Below, piece after piece: positions 1-11,556 of a stretch of 64,000 nucleotides of DNA. The notes below the pieces were generated by a model. The model searched no databases. It was not told the DNA's origin and saw nothing but the letters and a program-made list of their open reading frames with translations. Each line of letters starts with the position of its first letter. The stretch's first letter is position 1. The position numbers and the translations under genes were made by a program. This DNA is from Mayfieldus sp038329895 (GTDB taxonomy: Bacteria > Actinomycetota > Thermoleophilia > Solirubrobacterales > 70-9), in NCBI GenBank assembly GCA_038329895.1, contig JBBQNM010000001.1:1-64000 (forward strand), in the 5' to 3' direction.

Positions 1-1
1 C

Positions 2-493
2 GGCCACAACTGGGGCACCGAGCACGCCGAGCGCTGGGTGTGGCTCGAGGGGACGGGCTTCGACGGCGCCGGCGAGACCTATTTCGACGCCGGCGCCGCG
101 CGCATCAAGCTGGGGCCGGTCCGCTCGCCCTGGATCGCCGCGGGGATGCTTCTTCTCGACGGCGAGGCGCACCGCTTGGGCGGCTTTGGACGTATCCGCT
201 CCTCGAAGATCTCCGAGACCTCGACCACCTGCGAGTTCGTGCTGCCCGGAGAGGACCTCGAGGTACGCGGCTGGATCGCCGCGCCCGCCAAGGACTTCGT
301 CGGCTGGGTCTATGCCGACCCCAAGGGCCCCGAGCACAACGTCGTCAACTGCTCGATCGCCGACCTGGAGCTGATGGTGGAGCGGAAGGGCCGCTCGCCG
401 CGCCGACTCAGCCTCGCCGGCGGCGGCGCCTACGAGTTCGGGATGCGCGAGACCGATCACGGCATCCCGGTCCAGCCTTATCCGGATGGGTGA
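2..493 (+). CDS. Tocopherol cyclase/AttH-like protein, C-terminal part (5' end off the window)
   Basis: The frame is open from base 2 and ends with TGA at 491-493, so the start lies outside the window. The visible 163 residues begin with GHNWGTEHAERWVW. A G-x-NWG motif followed by tryptophans is typical of the lipocalin-like tocopherol cyclase and AttH/hydroxyneurosporene-hydratase superfamily, which acts on hydrophobic isoprenoid-type ligands. The rest has the alternating aromatic and charged pattern of beta strands, and there is no membrane segment. The family call rests mainly on this motif and fold-like pattern; no substrate can be assigned. It converges on the SpoIID-like gene 13 bases downstream. 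Confidence 0.5.
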   Translation, partial: GHNWGTEHAERWVWLEGTGFDGAGETYFDAGAARIKLGPVRSPWIAAGMLLLDGEAHRLGGFGRIRSSKISETSTTCEFVLPGEDLEVRGWIAAPAKDFVGWVYADPKGPEHNVVNCSIADLELMVERKGRSPRRLSLAGGGAYEFGMRETDHGIPVQPYPDG

Positions 494-506
494 TGGTTCG
501 GCGGCG

Positions 507-1643
507 CTAGCCGCTCTTGCTGAACGTCATCCAGGTCGAGTAGCCGCCGAGCGCGGTCTGCAGCTGACTGCCGCTGACCTTGGTCGTGCCGCCGCTGCCG
601 ACCACGTTTGCCGAGACGATCCGCGGTGAGACGCCGGTCTTGGTGATCTGGATGTCCTGAAGGTTGCCCTTCAGGTAACCGCCCAGGCGCGCCTCGATCT
701 GGCTTTGCGTGAAGGTCTTGCGCCAGGTGTGAAGCGGCGAGGTCGTGTCGTAGGGGTCGTCGACGCCCTTCAGGTAGGGGACCGGAGTGGAGCCGGGGAA
801 GCCGAACTCGACGCTCTCGGTCTGGCCTCCGGAGCTGGCCGAGTAGTAGGTCCGCGCGATCTCGTCGCCGTACATGACGACCTGGCCCCTGGTCGCGATT
901 GCCGCCTTGTTGGTCGCCGCCGTCTCCCCGGCGATCCCGTTGTAGACCTGGCTGCGAGTGTCGTCGTAGAGGTTGAACCCGTTGCCGCGCACGGTGCTGG
1001 TGAGGGCGTAGGAGCGGGCGGCGACTGCCTGCGCCTTGAGCGCCTCGATCGGCCACGACGAGGGCATCTCGCCCGCGATCACTCCCTGGACGTACTTGTC
1101 GACGCTGATCGCGTTGACGACGTTTAGCGACCCGCCGCCATTCGAGGGCACCACGACCAGCGCCCCCCGGTAGGCGCCGTTGCCCCTGATTCTCACCCGG
1201 CTGTTCCCGGTGGCGCGCAGCTTGGCGCCACAGTTGCCCAGCCTTCTGCCGTGATCGGAAAGCAGTTGCACCGCGCCACCGTTTAGGTGGGCGCGATAGG
1301 AGCGGGTGGGGTTGAGGGTCCGCCCGCAGGCCGAGGTCGCCTTCTTGAAGGTGACGTCGCCCCTGGCGATCGTCAGCAGCACCCGCACCCGGCCCGGTGG
1401 TGCCGTGCCGATCGTGGTCCCCTGGTAGTAGTGGGCGAGCATGAAGCGGTAGTCCTGGCCGTGCAGGGCGTAGCCGTAGGCGCCGTATTGGCTCATTCCG
1501 ACGCCGTGACCGAAGCCGTGGCCGGTCATGGTCCAGGTCGTATCCGCGCTGGCGGGCGATGGGGCAAGCACGCAGGCGAGCAGCACAGCGCCGGCAAGTC
1601 GGGCGGCCGCTTGCCTGAATCCCCTGTCGATCTGGGCCTTCAT
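507..1643 (-). CDS. SpoIID/LytB domain secreted protein
   Basis: 378 residues from ATG at 1643, preceded by a GGGAGCAGGG ribosome-binding stretch; the open frame runs further upstream but that part reads as non-coding. An N-terminal signal peptide (basic MKAQIDRGFRQ, hydrophobic core, ASA cleavage site) leads into GHGFGHGVGMSQYGAYG, the SpoIID signature. Later come IAGEMPSSWPIEALKAQAVAARSYAL and YYSASSGGQTES, which hold the catalytic-type E, R, S and Y positions of the family. SpoIID of sporulating Firmicutes is a lytic transglycosylase that removes peptides-free glycan strands; actinobacterial homologues are secreted wall proteins not tied to sporulation. Probable role: peptidoglycan remodelling outside the membrane. 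Confidence 0.85.
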   Translation of the reverse strand: MKAQIDRGFRQAAARLAGAVLLACVLAPSPASADTTWTMTGHGFGHGVGMSQYGAYGYALHGQDYRFMLAHYYQGTTIGTAPPGRVRVLLTIARGDVTFKKATSACGRTLNPTRSYRAHLNGGAVQLLSDHGRRLGNCGAKLRATGNSRVRIRGNGAYRGALVVVPSNGGGSLNVVNAISVDKYVQGVIAGEMPSSWPIEALKAQAVAARSYALTSTVRGNGFNLYDDTRSQVYNGIAGETAATNKAAIATRGQVVMYGDEIARTYYSASSGGQTESVEFGFPGSTPVPYLKGVDDPYDTTSPLHTWRKTFTQSQIEARLGGYLKGNLQDIQITKTGVSPRIVSANVVGSGGTTKVSGSQLQTALGGYSTWMTFSKSG

Positions 1644-1753
1644 CCCTGCTCCCAACAGGTTCGGGACGGATAAGTATCGCCCTCCCACCTCTGGACGACT
1701 GGGCCAGCCCGCAGCGTGCGGATTCACCGGCGCGGCAGGGGCCGCCAGGCGGG

Positions 1754-3220
1754 GTGGACTACCCTGGATGCAGCGTGGCAACGGAGACCGTTCAGGCAAC
1801 CGACCACAAGCTTTTGGTCGCCGGCGAGTGGCTCGAGACTGGCGAGTGGTCCGAGATCCGCAGCCCCTACGACGGCACGGTCGTCGGGCGGGTGGCGGTC
1901 GGCGACGCGGCGCTGGTCGATCGCGCGGTCCGTGCCGCGCACGACGCCTTCGAAGCCGCCGAGTTCCCCCGTCATGAGCGCGCCGCGGTGCTCGACCGGG
2001 CGGCGAGGATCGTCGCCGACCGGGTCGACGATCTGGCCCTGACGATTGCCGCCGAGGCGGGAAAGCCGCTGAAGACGGCGACCGTGGAGGCGAGTCGCTG
2101 CACCGAGACCCTGATCTTCTCCGCGGTCGAGGCGCGCAAGCTGACCGGAGAGACGGTGCCAATGGACGCCTCGGCTGCCGGTGTCGGCAAGCTCGGCGTG
2201 GTGCTGCGGGTGCCCTACGGCGTCGTTGGCGCGATCAGCCCCTTCAACTTCCCTCTCAACCTCGTTGCCCACAAGCTCGGCCCGGCGCTCGCCGCCGGCA
2301 ACGCGGTGGTGCTGAAGCCGGCCGGCCAGACTCCGATCTCGGCGATCAAGCTGGCCGAGATCCTGACCGAGGCCGGCGTGCCGGACGGGTGGCTCAACGT
2401 CGTCGCCGGCGCAGGCGCCGAGGTCGGAAACGCGATCGTCGAGCACGAGCTGACCCGGGCGATCACCTTCACCGGCTCCGCACAGGTCGGCTGGGACATC
2501 CGCGCCCGCGTCCCTCACAAGAAGGTCAACCTGGAGCTGGGCTCGAACGCGCCGCTGATCGTCAACGAGGATGGCGATTGGGAGACCGCCGCCGACAAGG
2601 CCCAGATTCACGCCTTCTCGCACGCCGGCCAGAGCTGCATCTCGATCCAGCGCATCCTCTTGCACGAGGCGATCGCCGATGACTTCACCTCCCGCTTCGT
2701 CGCCAAGGTCGAGGGACTGACGGTCGGCGACCCGCTCGACTCGAACACCGACGTCGGGCCGCTGATCTCCTCCGGCGATCGCGACCGGGTCAAGGAGTGG
2801 ATCGACGAAGCGGCAGCCGCTGGTGCCGAGGTGCTGACGGGCGGCGAGCTGGTCGACGAGGACCGCTGCCTGGCGCCGACCGTGATCGCCAACCCGTCAA
2901 CCGAGGTCAAGGTCTGGCACGAGGAGATCTTCGGCCCAGTCGCCACGATCTCGCGCTTCAAGGATTTCGACGAGGCGCTGCGGATGGCCAACGACTCCAA
3001 GTTCGGCCTCCAGGCAGGCGTCTTCACCCGTGATGTCGGGCGTGGCATCAAGGCAGGCGAGACACTGGAGTTCGGTGCGGTGCTGATCAACGAGGTGCCG
3101 ACCTTCCGCGCCGACCAGCAGCCCTACGGCGGCGTCAAGGACTCCGGCAACACCCGCGAGGGCCCCGCCTACTCGGTCCGCGAGCTGACCGAGCCGCGCT
3201 TCGTCACCTTCCAGGGCTAG
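1754..3220 (+). CDS. NAD(P)-dependent aldehyde dehydrogenase
   Basis: 488 residues from GTG at 1754 (a second in-frame GTG at 1775 is equally possible; neither has a strong ribosome-binding site). Oxidises an aldehyde to the acid with NAD(P)+. Family marks: the N-terminal strand LLVAGEWLETGEW, the Rossmann segment GAISPFNFPLNLVAHK, NAVVLKPAGQTPISAIKL for cofactor binding, ITFTGSAQVG, ELGSNAPLIV with the general-base Glu, and FSHAGQSCISIQR with the catalytic Cys near residue 295. ELGSNAP rather than ELGGK is typical of the lactaldehyde/non-phosphorylating glyceraldehyde-3-phosphate subgroup, so substrate is uncertain. It stands alone and ends at a hairpin shared with the convergent NlpC-like gene. 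Confidence 0.9.
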   Translation: MDYPGCSVATETVQATDHKLLVAGEWLETGEWSEIRSPYDGTVVGRVAVGDAALVDRAVRAAHDAFEAAEFPRHERAAVLDRAARIVADRVDDLALTIAAEAGKPLKTATVEASRCTETLIFSAVEARKLTGETVPMDASAAGVGKLGVVLRVPYGVVGAISPFNFPLNLVAHKLGPALAAGNAVVLKPAGQTPISAIKLAEILTEAGVPDGWLNVVAGAGAEVGNAIVEHELTRAITFTGSAQVGWDIRARVPHKKVNLELGSNAPLIVNEDGDWETAADKAQIHAFSHAGQSCISIQRILLHEAIADDFTSRFVAKVEGLTVGDPLDSNTDVGPLISSGDRDRVKEWIDEAAAAGAEVLTGGELVDEDRCLAPTVIANPSTEVKVWHEEIFGPVATISRFKDFDEALRMANDSKFGLQAGVFTRDVGRGIKAGETLEFGAVLINEVPTFRADQQPYGGVKDSGNTREGPAYSVRELTEPRFVTFQG

Positions 3221-3241
3221 GCGGAAGGACACGCGGGTGCT

Positions 3242-3262
3242 GCCGGCTGCGCCGCAGCCGGC
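3242..3262. terminator. Bidirectional hairpin between convergent genes
   Basis: A perfect 9-bp inverted repeat (GCCGGCTGC / GCAGCCGGC) with a 3-base loop lies in the 53-bp gap between the convergent aldehyde dehydrogenase and NlpC/P60-like genes. A short T run (tgttt) follows on the plus strand. Position and symmetry suit termination of both transcripts. Confidence 0.65.
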
Positions 3263-3273
3263 TGTTTGCGGGT

Positions 3274-3876
3274 TCAGAAGCCGATCGGGTGGCGGACCTT
3301 GAAGGTCCCCGGTGCAGCTGCGGGGAAGGTCGTATGCCAGCGCGGGCCCGTGACCGCTTCGTCCGCGGCGATGTCCCAGCGCAGCCCCGCGATCACCGCG
3401 TATGCGTAGCTACGGTTGCTGTAGACGGTGATCCACGGCCCGGCTCCGCCCTCGCCCCACTTCATCAGACCGCGGGAGTCCAAAGATGAGTCGAGGAAGC
3501 CGCCCTTGTGCAGCACGTAGCTGACCGCGCCGGAACAGTCATATCCCCGGTCCCACCAGCGGCGATGACCGCCGCCCCAGATGTAGGGCTTGGTCGAGAT
3601 CTTGTTGGCGGCCGCGATCACAGCTTTGACTTGGGAAGGCGCGCTGCTCGGGGAGATCGCGCGGCCCCCGACCAATATCGCCGCCGCGAGAGGCGTGCAG
3701 GTGGGGCCGTCCGGCGCCACTCCGCCGGTGCCAGCGGAGCAGCCGCCGAAGTTGGGGACCGGCGGCGGCCCGTCGGGGGCCACCGGGGTCCCCCCGGAGC
3801 TCGCCATGGCGGTGCCTGGCGCGACCGCCAATGCGGTCGCAGCCATCACGATTCCAATCCCTACCCGTGCCGTCAT
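3274..3876 (-). CDS. Secreted NlpC/P60-like cell-wall peptidase
   Basis: 200 residues. It starts with a classic signal peptide (MTARVGIGIVMAATALAVAPGTAMA). After a proline-rich linker comes KPYIWGGGHRRWWDRGYDCSG, the NlpC/P60 pattern in which the Cys of DCSG is the nucleophile, followed by AVSYVLHKGG. A downstream segment near RWHTTF may give the catalytic His. C40 enzymes cut D-Glu-to-diaminopimelate bonds in stem peptides. The domain is at the short end for the family and only the Cys region is unambiguous. It lies 74 bases downstream of fumC on the same strand, so it may be the last gene of that run. Confidence 0.7.
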   Translation of the reverse strand: MTARVGIGIVMAATALAVAPGTAMASSGGTPVAPDGPPPVPNFGGCSAGTGGVAPDGPTCTPLAAAILVGGRAISPSSAPSQVKAVIAAANKISTKPYIWGGGHRRWWDRGYDCSGAVSYVLHKGGFLDSSLDSRGLMKWGEGGAGPWITVYSNRSYAYAVIAGLRWDIAADEAVTGPRWHTTFPAAAPGTFKVRHPIGF

Positions 3877-3950
3877 TTACGGAATATCGGGGGGCCGACG
3901 GCACCCTTGAAGGGCGCACGCTAGATCGCAAGGGGGCGGGCTGACTTCCG

Positions 3951-5285
3951 TTAGTCGTGAGGCTTGGCCATGCGCTGATGGTCGAGCGCCTGCTCGAGGA
4001 TCTCCTCGTCGACGCCCATCTCGCGAGCCACATCGCGGATTGGCCGGCCCGACTCGGCGGCGGCCTGGACGATCTCGGTCGCGCGGTCGTAGCCGATGTG
4101 CGGGTTGAGCGCCGTCGCCGTCGCCAGCGTCGCCTCGGCGTGGCGCTCGCACACCTCGCGATCGGCCTCGATCCCGGTCACGCATTTCTCGTCGAGCAGG
4201 CGTGACGCGGAGGCAAGCAACTTGATCGAGTCGAGCAGGTTGCGGGCGATCAACGGCACCCGCACGTTGAGCTCGAACTGACCCTGGCTGCCGGCGATCG
4301 TGATCGCCGCGTCGTTGCCGATCACCTGCGCCCCGACCTGGATCACGACCTCGGGGATCACCGGGTTGACCTTGCCGGGCATGATCGAGGAGCCCTTCTG
4401 AAGCGCCGGCAGGCGGATCTCGGCCAGCCCGGCGCGCGGGCCCGACCCCATCAGCGCGATGTCGTTGGCGATCTTGGTCAGCGAGACGGCGACCACCTTC
4501 AGCGCACCCGACAGCTCGACCAGCGCGTCGCGGTTGCCCTGCGCCTCGAAGCGGTCGGCTGGGGCCGAGATCTCGAGCCCGGTGTCCTCGGCAAGCTTGC
4601 GGCGTACCTTCTCGGCGAACTCGGGGTGGGTGTTGAGCCCCGTTCCGGTCGCGGTGCCGCCGAGCGGGATCTGGCCGACTCGCCCGAGCGTGCCGCGCAC
4701 CCGCTCGGCGCCGAGCCGAACCTGCGCCGCGTAGCCGCCGAACTCCTGCCCCAGCGTCACCGGCACCGCGTCCATCAGGTGGGTGCGGCCGGCCTTCACC
4801 ACGTCGTCGAACTCCTCCGACTTGCGAGCAAGCGCCTCGGCGAGCCCGTCGAGCGCCGGCAGCAGGTCGCGGCTGACCTCGTCCAGCGCCGCGAGATGAA
4901 CCGCGGAGGGAAAGACGTCGTTGGAGGACTGGCCCAGGTTGACGTGGTCGTTGGGGTGCGCCTCGTCGCCGGCCAGGGCGGCGATCACTTCGTTGGCGTT
5001 CATGTTCGACGAGGTCCCGGAGCCGGTCTGGAAGACGTCGATCGGAAACTGGACGTCGTGCTCGCCGGCGGCCACCGCGTCACCGGCCGCTGCGATCCGC
5101 TCGGCCACGTCGCCGTCGAGCTCGCCGAGCTCCGCGTTGACGCGCGCCGCCGCCGCCTTCAGGCGCCCGAGCCAGTGCACTACGGGAAGCGGGACCTGCT
5201 CGCCGGAGACCGGGAAGTTGTCGACTGCCTTTGCGGTCTCCTCGCCCCAGAGCTGCTCTTCTGCCGTGTCCCCGGAGCTAGCCAT
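3951..5285 (-). CDS. fumC: Class II fumarate hydratase
   Basis: 444 residues from ATG at 5285; the frame allows an ATG at 5315 (454 residues), but the inner start is preferred because it overlaps the stop of the upstream lipoprotein gene (5278-5285), a typical coupled arrangement. Interconverts fumarate and L-malate in the TCA cycle; homotetrameric and iron-free. The superfamily signature GSSIMPGKVNP is present, as are GSGTSSNMNANEV, HPNDHVNLGQSSNDVFPS and TGTGLNTHPEF, which line the substrate site. The length is normal. Being downstream of two envelope-protein genes is unusual for fumC but shows no sign of transfer. Confidence 0.95.
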   Translation of the reverse strand: MASSGDTAEEQLWGEETAKAVDNFPVSGEQVPLPVVHWLGRLKAAAARVNAELGELDGDVAERIAAAGDAVAAGEHDVQFPIDVFQTGSGTSSNMNANEVIAALAGDEAHPNDHVNLGQSSNDVFPSAVHLAALDEVSRDLLPALDGLAEALARKSEEFDDVVKAGRTHLMDAVPVTLGQEFGGYAAQVRLGAERVRGTLGRVGQIPLGGTATGTGLNTHPEFAEKVRRKLAEDTGLEISAPADRFEAQGNRDALVELSGALKVVAVSLTKIANDIALMGSGPRAGLAEIRLPALQKGSSIMPGKVNPVIPEVVIQVGAQVIGNDAAITIAGSQGQFELNVRVPLIARNLLDSIKLLASASRLLDEKCVTGIEADREVCERHAEATLATATALNPHIGYDRATEIVQAAAESGRPIRDVAREMGVDEEILEQALDHQRMAKPHD

Positions 5286-5748
5286 GGTCGCGCCCGGCAG
5301 CGTATCCCTTCTCATATGTGTGATCGAAGGGCTCGGGAGGCGGCTTTCCGGCGGGGCTGTAGAGGGCCGCGGCCTCGATCCGGCGCAGCAGCTCGGAGTG
5401 GATGCCCTGCGTTTCCGCGGCGCCGCGCGTGACGGCGCCGATCAGGTAGCCGAGCTGGACGGTCGGCGGCCCACCGGGGTCGCTGCGCGCCTCGGCGTTC
5501 AGCTCGGTGCTCACCTTCACAAGCGTGTCTCCCACCTGCGTGAGGCCGCCGGTGCTCTGGTTGGGGACGATGCAGCCGCTGATCGGCGTCCCGCCGGCAA
5601 GCCGCACCGCACCCGGCGCGTCGCGCAGCGCATCGGTGAACGCCCGCGGACCGCTCAGGCAGGCGACCGGCGTCTTGTCCTGGTCAGCCGAGCCGCAGCC
5701 GGCGATCGCGAGCGAGGCGAGCAGGATGAGGGGCGCTGGGCTACGCAC
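5278..5748 (-). CDS. Putative lipoprotein of unknown function
   Basis: 156 residues from GTG at 5748. The N-terminus VRSPAPLILLASLAIAGC is a short lipoprotein signal with lipobox IAGC, so the protein is probably anchored to the outer face of the membrane by a lipidated Cys. The mature part has no family I recognise; it contains two further Cys (VACLSGP and SGCIVP) that could pair, and a helical C-terminal half. It starts 10 bases after the M15-like gene ends and its stop overlaps the fumC start by 8 bases, so the three are likely co-transcribed. Confidence 0.6.
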   Translation of the reverse strand: MRSPAPLILLASLAIAGCGSADQDKTPVACLSGPRAFTDALRDAPGAVRLAGGTPISGCIVPNQSTGGLTQVGDTLVKVSTELNAEARSDPGGPPTVQLGYLIGAVTRGAAETQGIHSELLRRIEAAALYSPAGKPPPEPFDHTYEKGYAAGRDHG

Positions 5749-5758
5749 CCGATTGATC

Positions 5759-6418
5759 CTAGGGGTCGAGGACGTTCTCTCTGCTCGTGGGCGGAACCGG
5801 CGGCACCGGCGCGGGTGGCGGCGGGGGCGTCGGCTCGACCGGCTCGACCGGAAGGTCGAAGACCACCACCCAATCTGCGATCTCGAACGGCTTCGCCGGC
5901 GCGTGGTCCCAGGAGAGGTGCAGGTGGTTTCCGCAGCCGTGGTTGACGTCGCGGTTGTAGCCGACCCAGCGGAAGGGCAGGCGGGGGCGATTCTGGCGTG
6001 GCTCGGCCCAATGCGCGAGCCGCGTGACCGGCTTCCAGCTGCTGTCGCAACCCTGGCCATCCCAATACAGGGGGACGATGTCGACGGCGAGCCCGTTGTA
6101 GTGGTCGCTGTGCTTGACGTGGCAATTACGACAGCCGACCTGGCCGACGCCCGCCAGCGGCCCCGCATACCCCTCGACCACGTAGATCGGGTACGTCTCG
6201 GCCAGGTAGCGAAGGTTGTTGATCCGCCGATCGACCATCACCCCGTCGGCGTGGGGGATCGAGCTACCGACGGGGACGATCTTTCCCGGCTGGTAGGTCG
6301 TGTGGTAGGTCGGGACGACGGCGGCGCTCGAGCTGGCGCCGACGCCGGCGACCAGTGCCGTTGCGATGAGCACGGCGCCGAGTCGCAAGGTGCGAGTGGT
6401 GATCAGTGGCCGCTTCAT
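5759..6418 (-). CDS. Secreted M15-like (D-Ala-D-Ala carboxypeptidase-type) protein
   Basis: 219 residues from ATG at 6418. A signal peptide (MKRPLITTRTLRLGAVLIATALVAGVGASSSAA) is followed by a compact domain with KHSDHYNGLAVDIVP and, later, HGCGNHLHLSW. The H-x6-D plus H-x-H spacing is that of zinc ligands in M15/VanY-type DD-peptidases and related Hedgehog-like folds, which trim peptidoglycan stem peptides. Several Cys (GCRNCH, GCDSSW, GCGNH) suggest disulphides outside the cell. A proline-rich tail ends the protein. It heads the leftward run with the lipoprotein and fumC. The catalytic assignment rests on motifs only. Confidence 0.6.
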   Translation of the reverse strand: MKRPLITTRTLRLGAVLIATALVAGVGASSSAAVVPTYHTTYQPGKIVPVGSSIPHADGVMVDRRINNLRYLAETYPIYVVEGYAGPLAGVGQVGCRNCHVKHSDHYNGLAVDIVPLYWDGQGCDSSWKPVTRLAHWAEPRQNRPRLPFRWVGYNRDVNHGCGNHLHLSWDHAPAKPFEIADWVVVFDLPVEPVEPTPPPPPAPVPPVPPTSRENVLDP

Positions 6419-6524
6419 CGCTCGCAACCTGGGTGCCGATCGGGACCCACGGCAGGCATCTTGAGCGATAACACCCGCGGTCTTGCAACGACGCGCTCGG
6501 GGCGATTGACAGAATCCGCCGCTC

Positions 6525-9731
<3,207 letters not shown>

Positions 9732-9782
9732 CTCCCTTGCCGCAGCGTCAGTGACGGGTAGCTCGCCTCTAACGCGAACTCC

Positions 9783-10232
9783 TCAGTGAGGGTCCGGGTG
9801 CGAGGCCGAGTCGCCGTGTGCCCGGCGGCGGCCAAGCAGTTGCCGCAGGTAGACGAGCCAGCCGATCAGAGCGAGGACGCCCACAGACACGCCCCCAAGC
9901 ACGATCAACACATAGAGCCCGAAGAGATTGGTTCCGCCACTGCAATCGGGATAGTCGTCGAAGCAAGCCTGGACGTGCACCCCGAGAATGTCCTCGGCAA
10001 AGAAGTTCACGATCACCGGCACGAAGAACAAGATCGCTGCCGCGATCGACGACCACGACGCGAGCGAAAGCCACGGGGTCGACACCTCCTCCCCTCGGCG
10101 TCGCACCTGCGAGTAGGCGAGCCATTCGAGGGCCAGCACGACCAGAGCAGGCAAAACCCATGATCCCGGCGCCTGGAGCCATAATCCCGGCGCCTGGAGC
10201 CTGATGGCCAGGAGCACGATGGCCAGGAGCAC
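9783..10232 (-). CDS. Small membrane protein of unknown function
   Basis: 149 residues with a possible GTG start at 10232 or the next GTG at 10217. Three to four hydrophobic segments are visible: the N-terminal VLPALVVLALEWLAY region, SIAAAILFFVPVIVNFF, and LYVLIVLGGVSVGVLALIGWL, with an external-looking Cys pair (QACFDDYPDCSG) between the last two. No family is recognised. The first 25 residues are encoded by two short tandem duplications (10163-10233), which makes the true start uncertain. It is divergent from the catalase-related gene and convergent with ileS. Confidence 0.5.
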   Translation of the reverse strand: MLLAIVLLAIRLQAPGLWLQAPGSWVLPALVVLALEWLAYSQVRRRGEEVSTPWLSLASWSSIAAAILFFVPVIVNFFAEDILGVHVQACFDDYPDCSGGTNLFGLYVLIVLGGVSVGVLALIGWLVYLRQLLGRRRAHGDSASHPDPH

Positions 10233-10233
10233 G
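10163..10233. repeat. Two adjacent short tandem duplications
   Basis: An 18-base block (ATCCCGGCGCCTGGAGCC) occurs at 10163-10180 and again at 10184-10201, period 21. Directly after it, a 15-base block (ATGGCCAGGAGCACG) occurs twice without a gap at 10204-10233. Both period lengths are multiples of three and keep the leftward frame, where they encode LQAPGLWLQAPGSW and LLAIVLLAI. Confidence 0.85.
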
Positions 10234-10386
10234 AGCAGCGCCCAGAAGACGACGAACGTAAGCGGACGCTGGCTGCCAGTCGGATTAAGAACGTGGATTT
10301 CATATCGACCACCACACCGGCCCGCGGGCTCGTTTCACCCATCGGACGCCTGGCTACTCAATCTTAAGATCGGATACGGTCGGTTC

Positions 10387-11298
10387 GTGATCACGCCCGA
10401 GCAGGTCGTCGATGGTGTCAACGAGCGCTACGGCCGCCATCCCGGTTCTCGGGCGCTGCACGCGAAGGGCATCTTCTGCAGGGGCACCTTCACCCCCTCC
10501 TCCGACGCGGCCCGGCTGACCCGCGCCGCCCACATGCAGGGGGAGCCGGTTGAGGCAATGGTCCGGCTCTCAAATGGGTCTGGCGACCCCGACTCGAAGG
10601 ACTACGCGCCCGATGTTCGCGGCATGGCGACCAGCTTTCAGCTCCCCGATGGGTCGCGAACCGACATCTCGGCCCAGACGGCGCCCAACTTTCCGGTCAA
10701 GACACCCGAGGGGTTCGTCGAGGCCGTGCAGGCCAACGTGGCCGGAGTCGCCCGCCTCTGGAAGATCCCGGCCTTCCTGGCGAAGCACCCAAGCGCCATC
10801 CCTGGGTTGAAGGCCAACTTGGAGGCGCTGAAGCCGCGGCCCAGTTTCGCCAACAACCGCTACTTCGCGATCCATGCATTCAAGTGGGTCAATGCGGATG
10901 GCGATGAGCAGTACGTTCGCTACACCTGGGTCCCAGGGGCGGGCGAGCAAACCATCTCGCAGGGCGAAGCCAAGGAGCTGGGGCCGGACTACCTCCAGGA
11001 GGAGATGCTGGAGCGATTGGCGAATGGGCCGGCCCGCTTCACGCTGCAGCTCCAGCTCGCCGCCAAGGGCGACCGGACCGACGACCCGAGAAAGAACTGG
11101 CCCGACGATCGCGAGACCGTGGTGGCCGGGACCTTGGAGATCACCGAGTTGGACCCATTGGCCGAGACCGGCGGGGAGCTGATCGTCTTCGACCCGATGC
11201 GGCTCACGGACGGGATCGAGCCCTCAGACGACCCGATCCTGCACTACCGGCCGCGCGCCTACTCGGTGTCCGCTGAGCGCCGAAGCGCCGGCGGCTAG
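10387..11298 (+). CDS. Catalase-related haem peroxidase (SrpA-like)
   Basis: 303 residues from GTG at 10387. The frame is open further left to 10204, but that part overlaps the divergent gene and reads as non-coding, while catalase-type similarity starts at RALHAKGIFCRGTFTP. The His of ALHAKG is at the position of the distal catalytic His. RGMATSFQLPDGSRTDIS and APNFPVKTPEGFVE match the small catalase-like proteins, and the C-terminal RPRAYSVSAERR region should hold the proximal Tyr ligand. At about 300 residues it lacks the extra domains of true catalases; such proteins are peroxide- or organic-peroxide-dependent. Its stop interlocks with the convergent tautomerase stop in CTAG. Confidence 0.75.
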   Translation: MITPEQVVDGVNERYGRHPGSRALHAKGIFCRGTFTPSSDAARLTRAAHMQGEPVEAMVRLSNGSGDPDSKDYAPDVRGMATSFQLPDGSRTDISAQTAPNFPVKTPEGFVEAVQANVAGVARLWKIPAFLAKHPSAIPGLKANLEALKPRPSFANNRYFAIHAFKWVNADGDEQYVRYTWVPGAGEQTISQGEAKELGPDYLQEEMLERLANGPARFTLQLQLAAKGDRTDDPRKNWPDDRETVVAGTLEITELDPLAETGGELIVFDPMRLTDGIEPSDDPILHYRPRAYSVSAERRSAGG

Positions 11299-11474
11299 CG
11301 CTTCCGCTCGCCGCCGAAGTACCAGTCGGCCAGGGCGCCGTCCTCGAACTTCACCCAGACATCCTCGGGCTTTGCCTTTCCGGTCTCGACCATCGCCTCG
11401 GTGACTCGGCGGGCGATCTCGGCCTTCTGCTCGTCGTCGCGGCCCTCGAGCCAGTGGATCTGCACGAACGGCAT
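11295..11474 (-). CDS. 4-oxalocrotonate tautomerase family protein, 59 residues
   Basis: The reading frame from ATG at 11474 gives a protein starting MPFVQIHWLEGRDDEQKAEI. After removal of Met, Pro-1 is the catalytic base of the tautomerase superfamily, and the following strand, LEGR turn and DEQK helix match the 60-residue 4-oxalocrotonate tautomerase monomer. The tail has WVKFEDGALADWYFGGE, with the expected aromatic residues before the Gly-Gly end. These enzymes form hexamers and move protons between keto and enol forms; no aromatic-degradation genes are nearby, so the substrate is unknown. Its stop shares CTAG with the catalase-related gene. Confidence 0.8.
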   Translation of the reverse strand: MPFVQIHWLEGRDDEQKAEIARRVTEAMVETGKAKPEDVWVKFEDGALADWYFGGERKR

Positions 11475-11501
11475 GGCGCGACCCTACTCGTCGCAGAAAG
11501 C

Positions 11502-11529
11502 ACCGCGCCTCCCCGAAGGGAGGCGCGGT
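11502..11529 (-). terminator. Terminator hairpin of trxA
   Basis: A perfect 12-bp inverted repeat (ACCGCGCCTCCC / GGGAGGCGCGGT) with a CGAA tetraloop sits 27 bases beyond the trxA stop. On the minus strand it is followed by GCTTTCT, a weak U-containing tail. The stem is strong enough to stop transcription before the tautomerase gene. Confidence 0.75.
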
Positions 11530-11556
11530 AGGAGGTACCTAACAGGGGGAAAGCGT

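Noticed and set aside
10204..10386. A longer N-terminus for the catalase-related protein
   Set aside because: The added 61 residues overlap the divergent membrane-protein gene and its repeats and have no catalase features.
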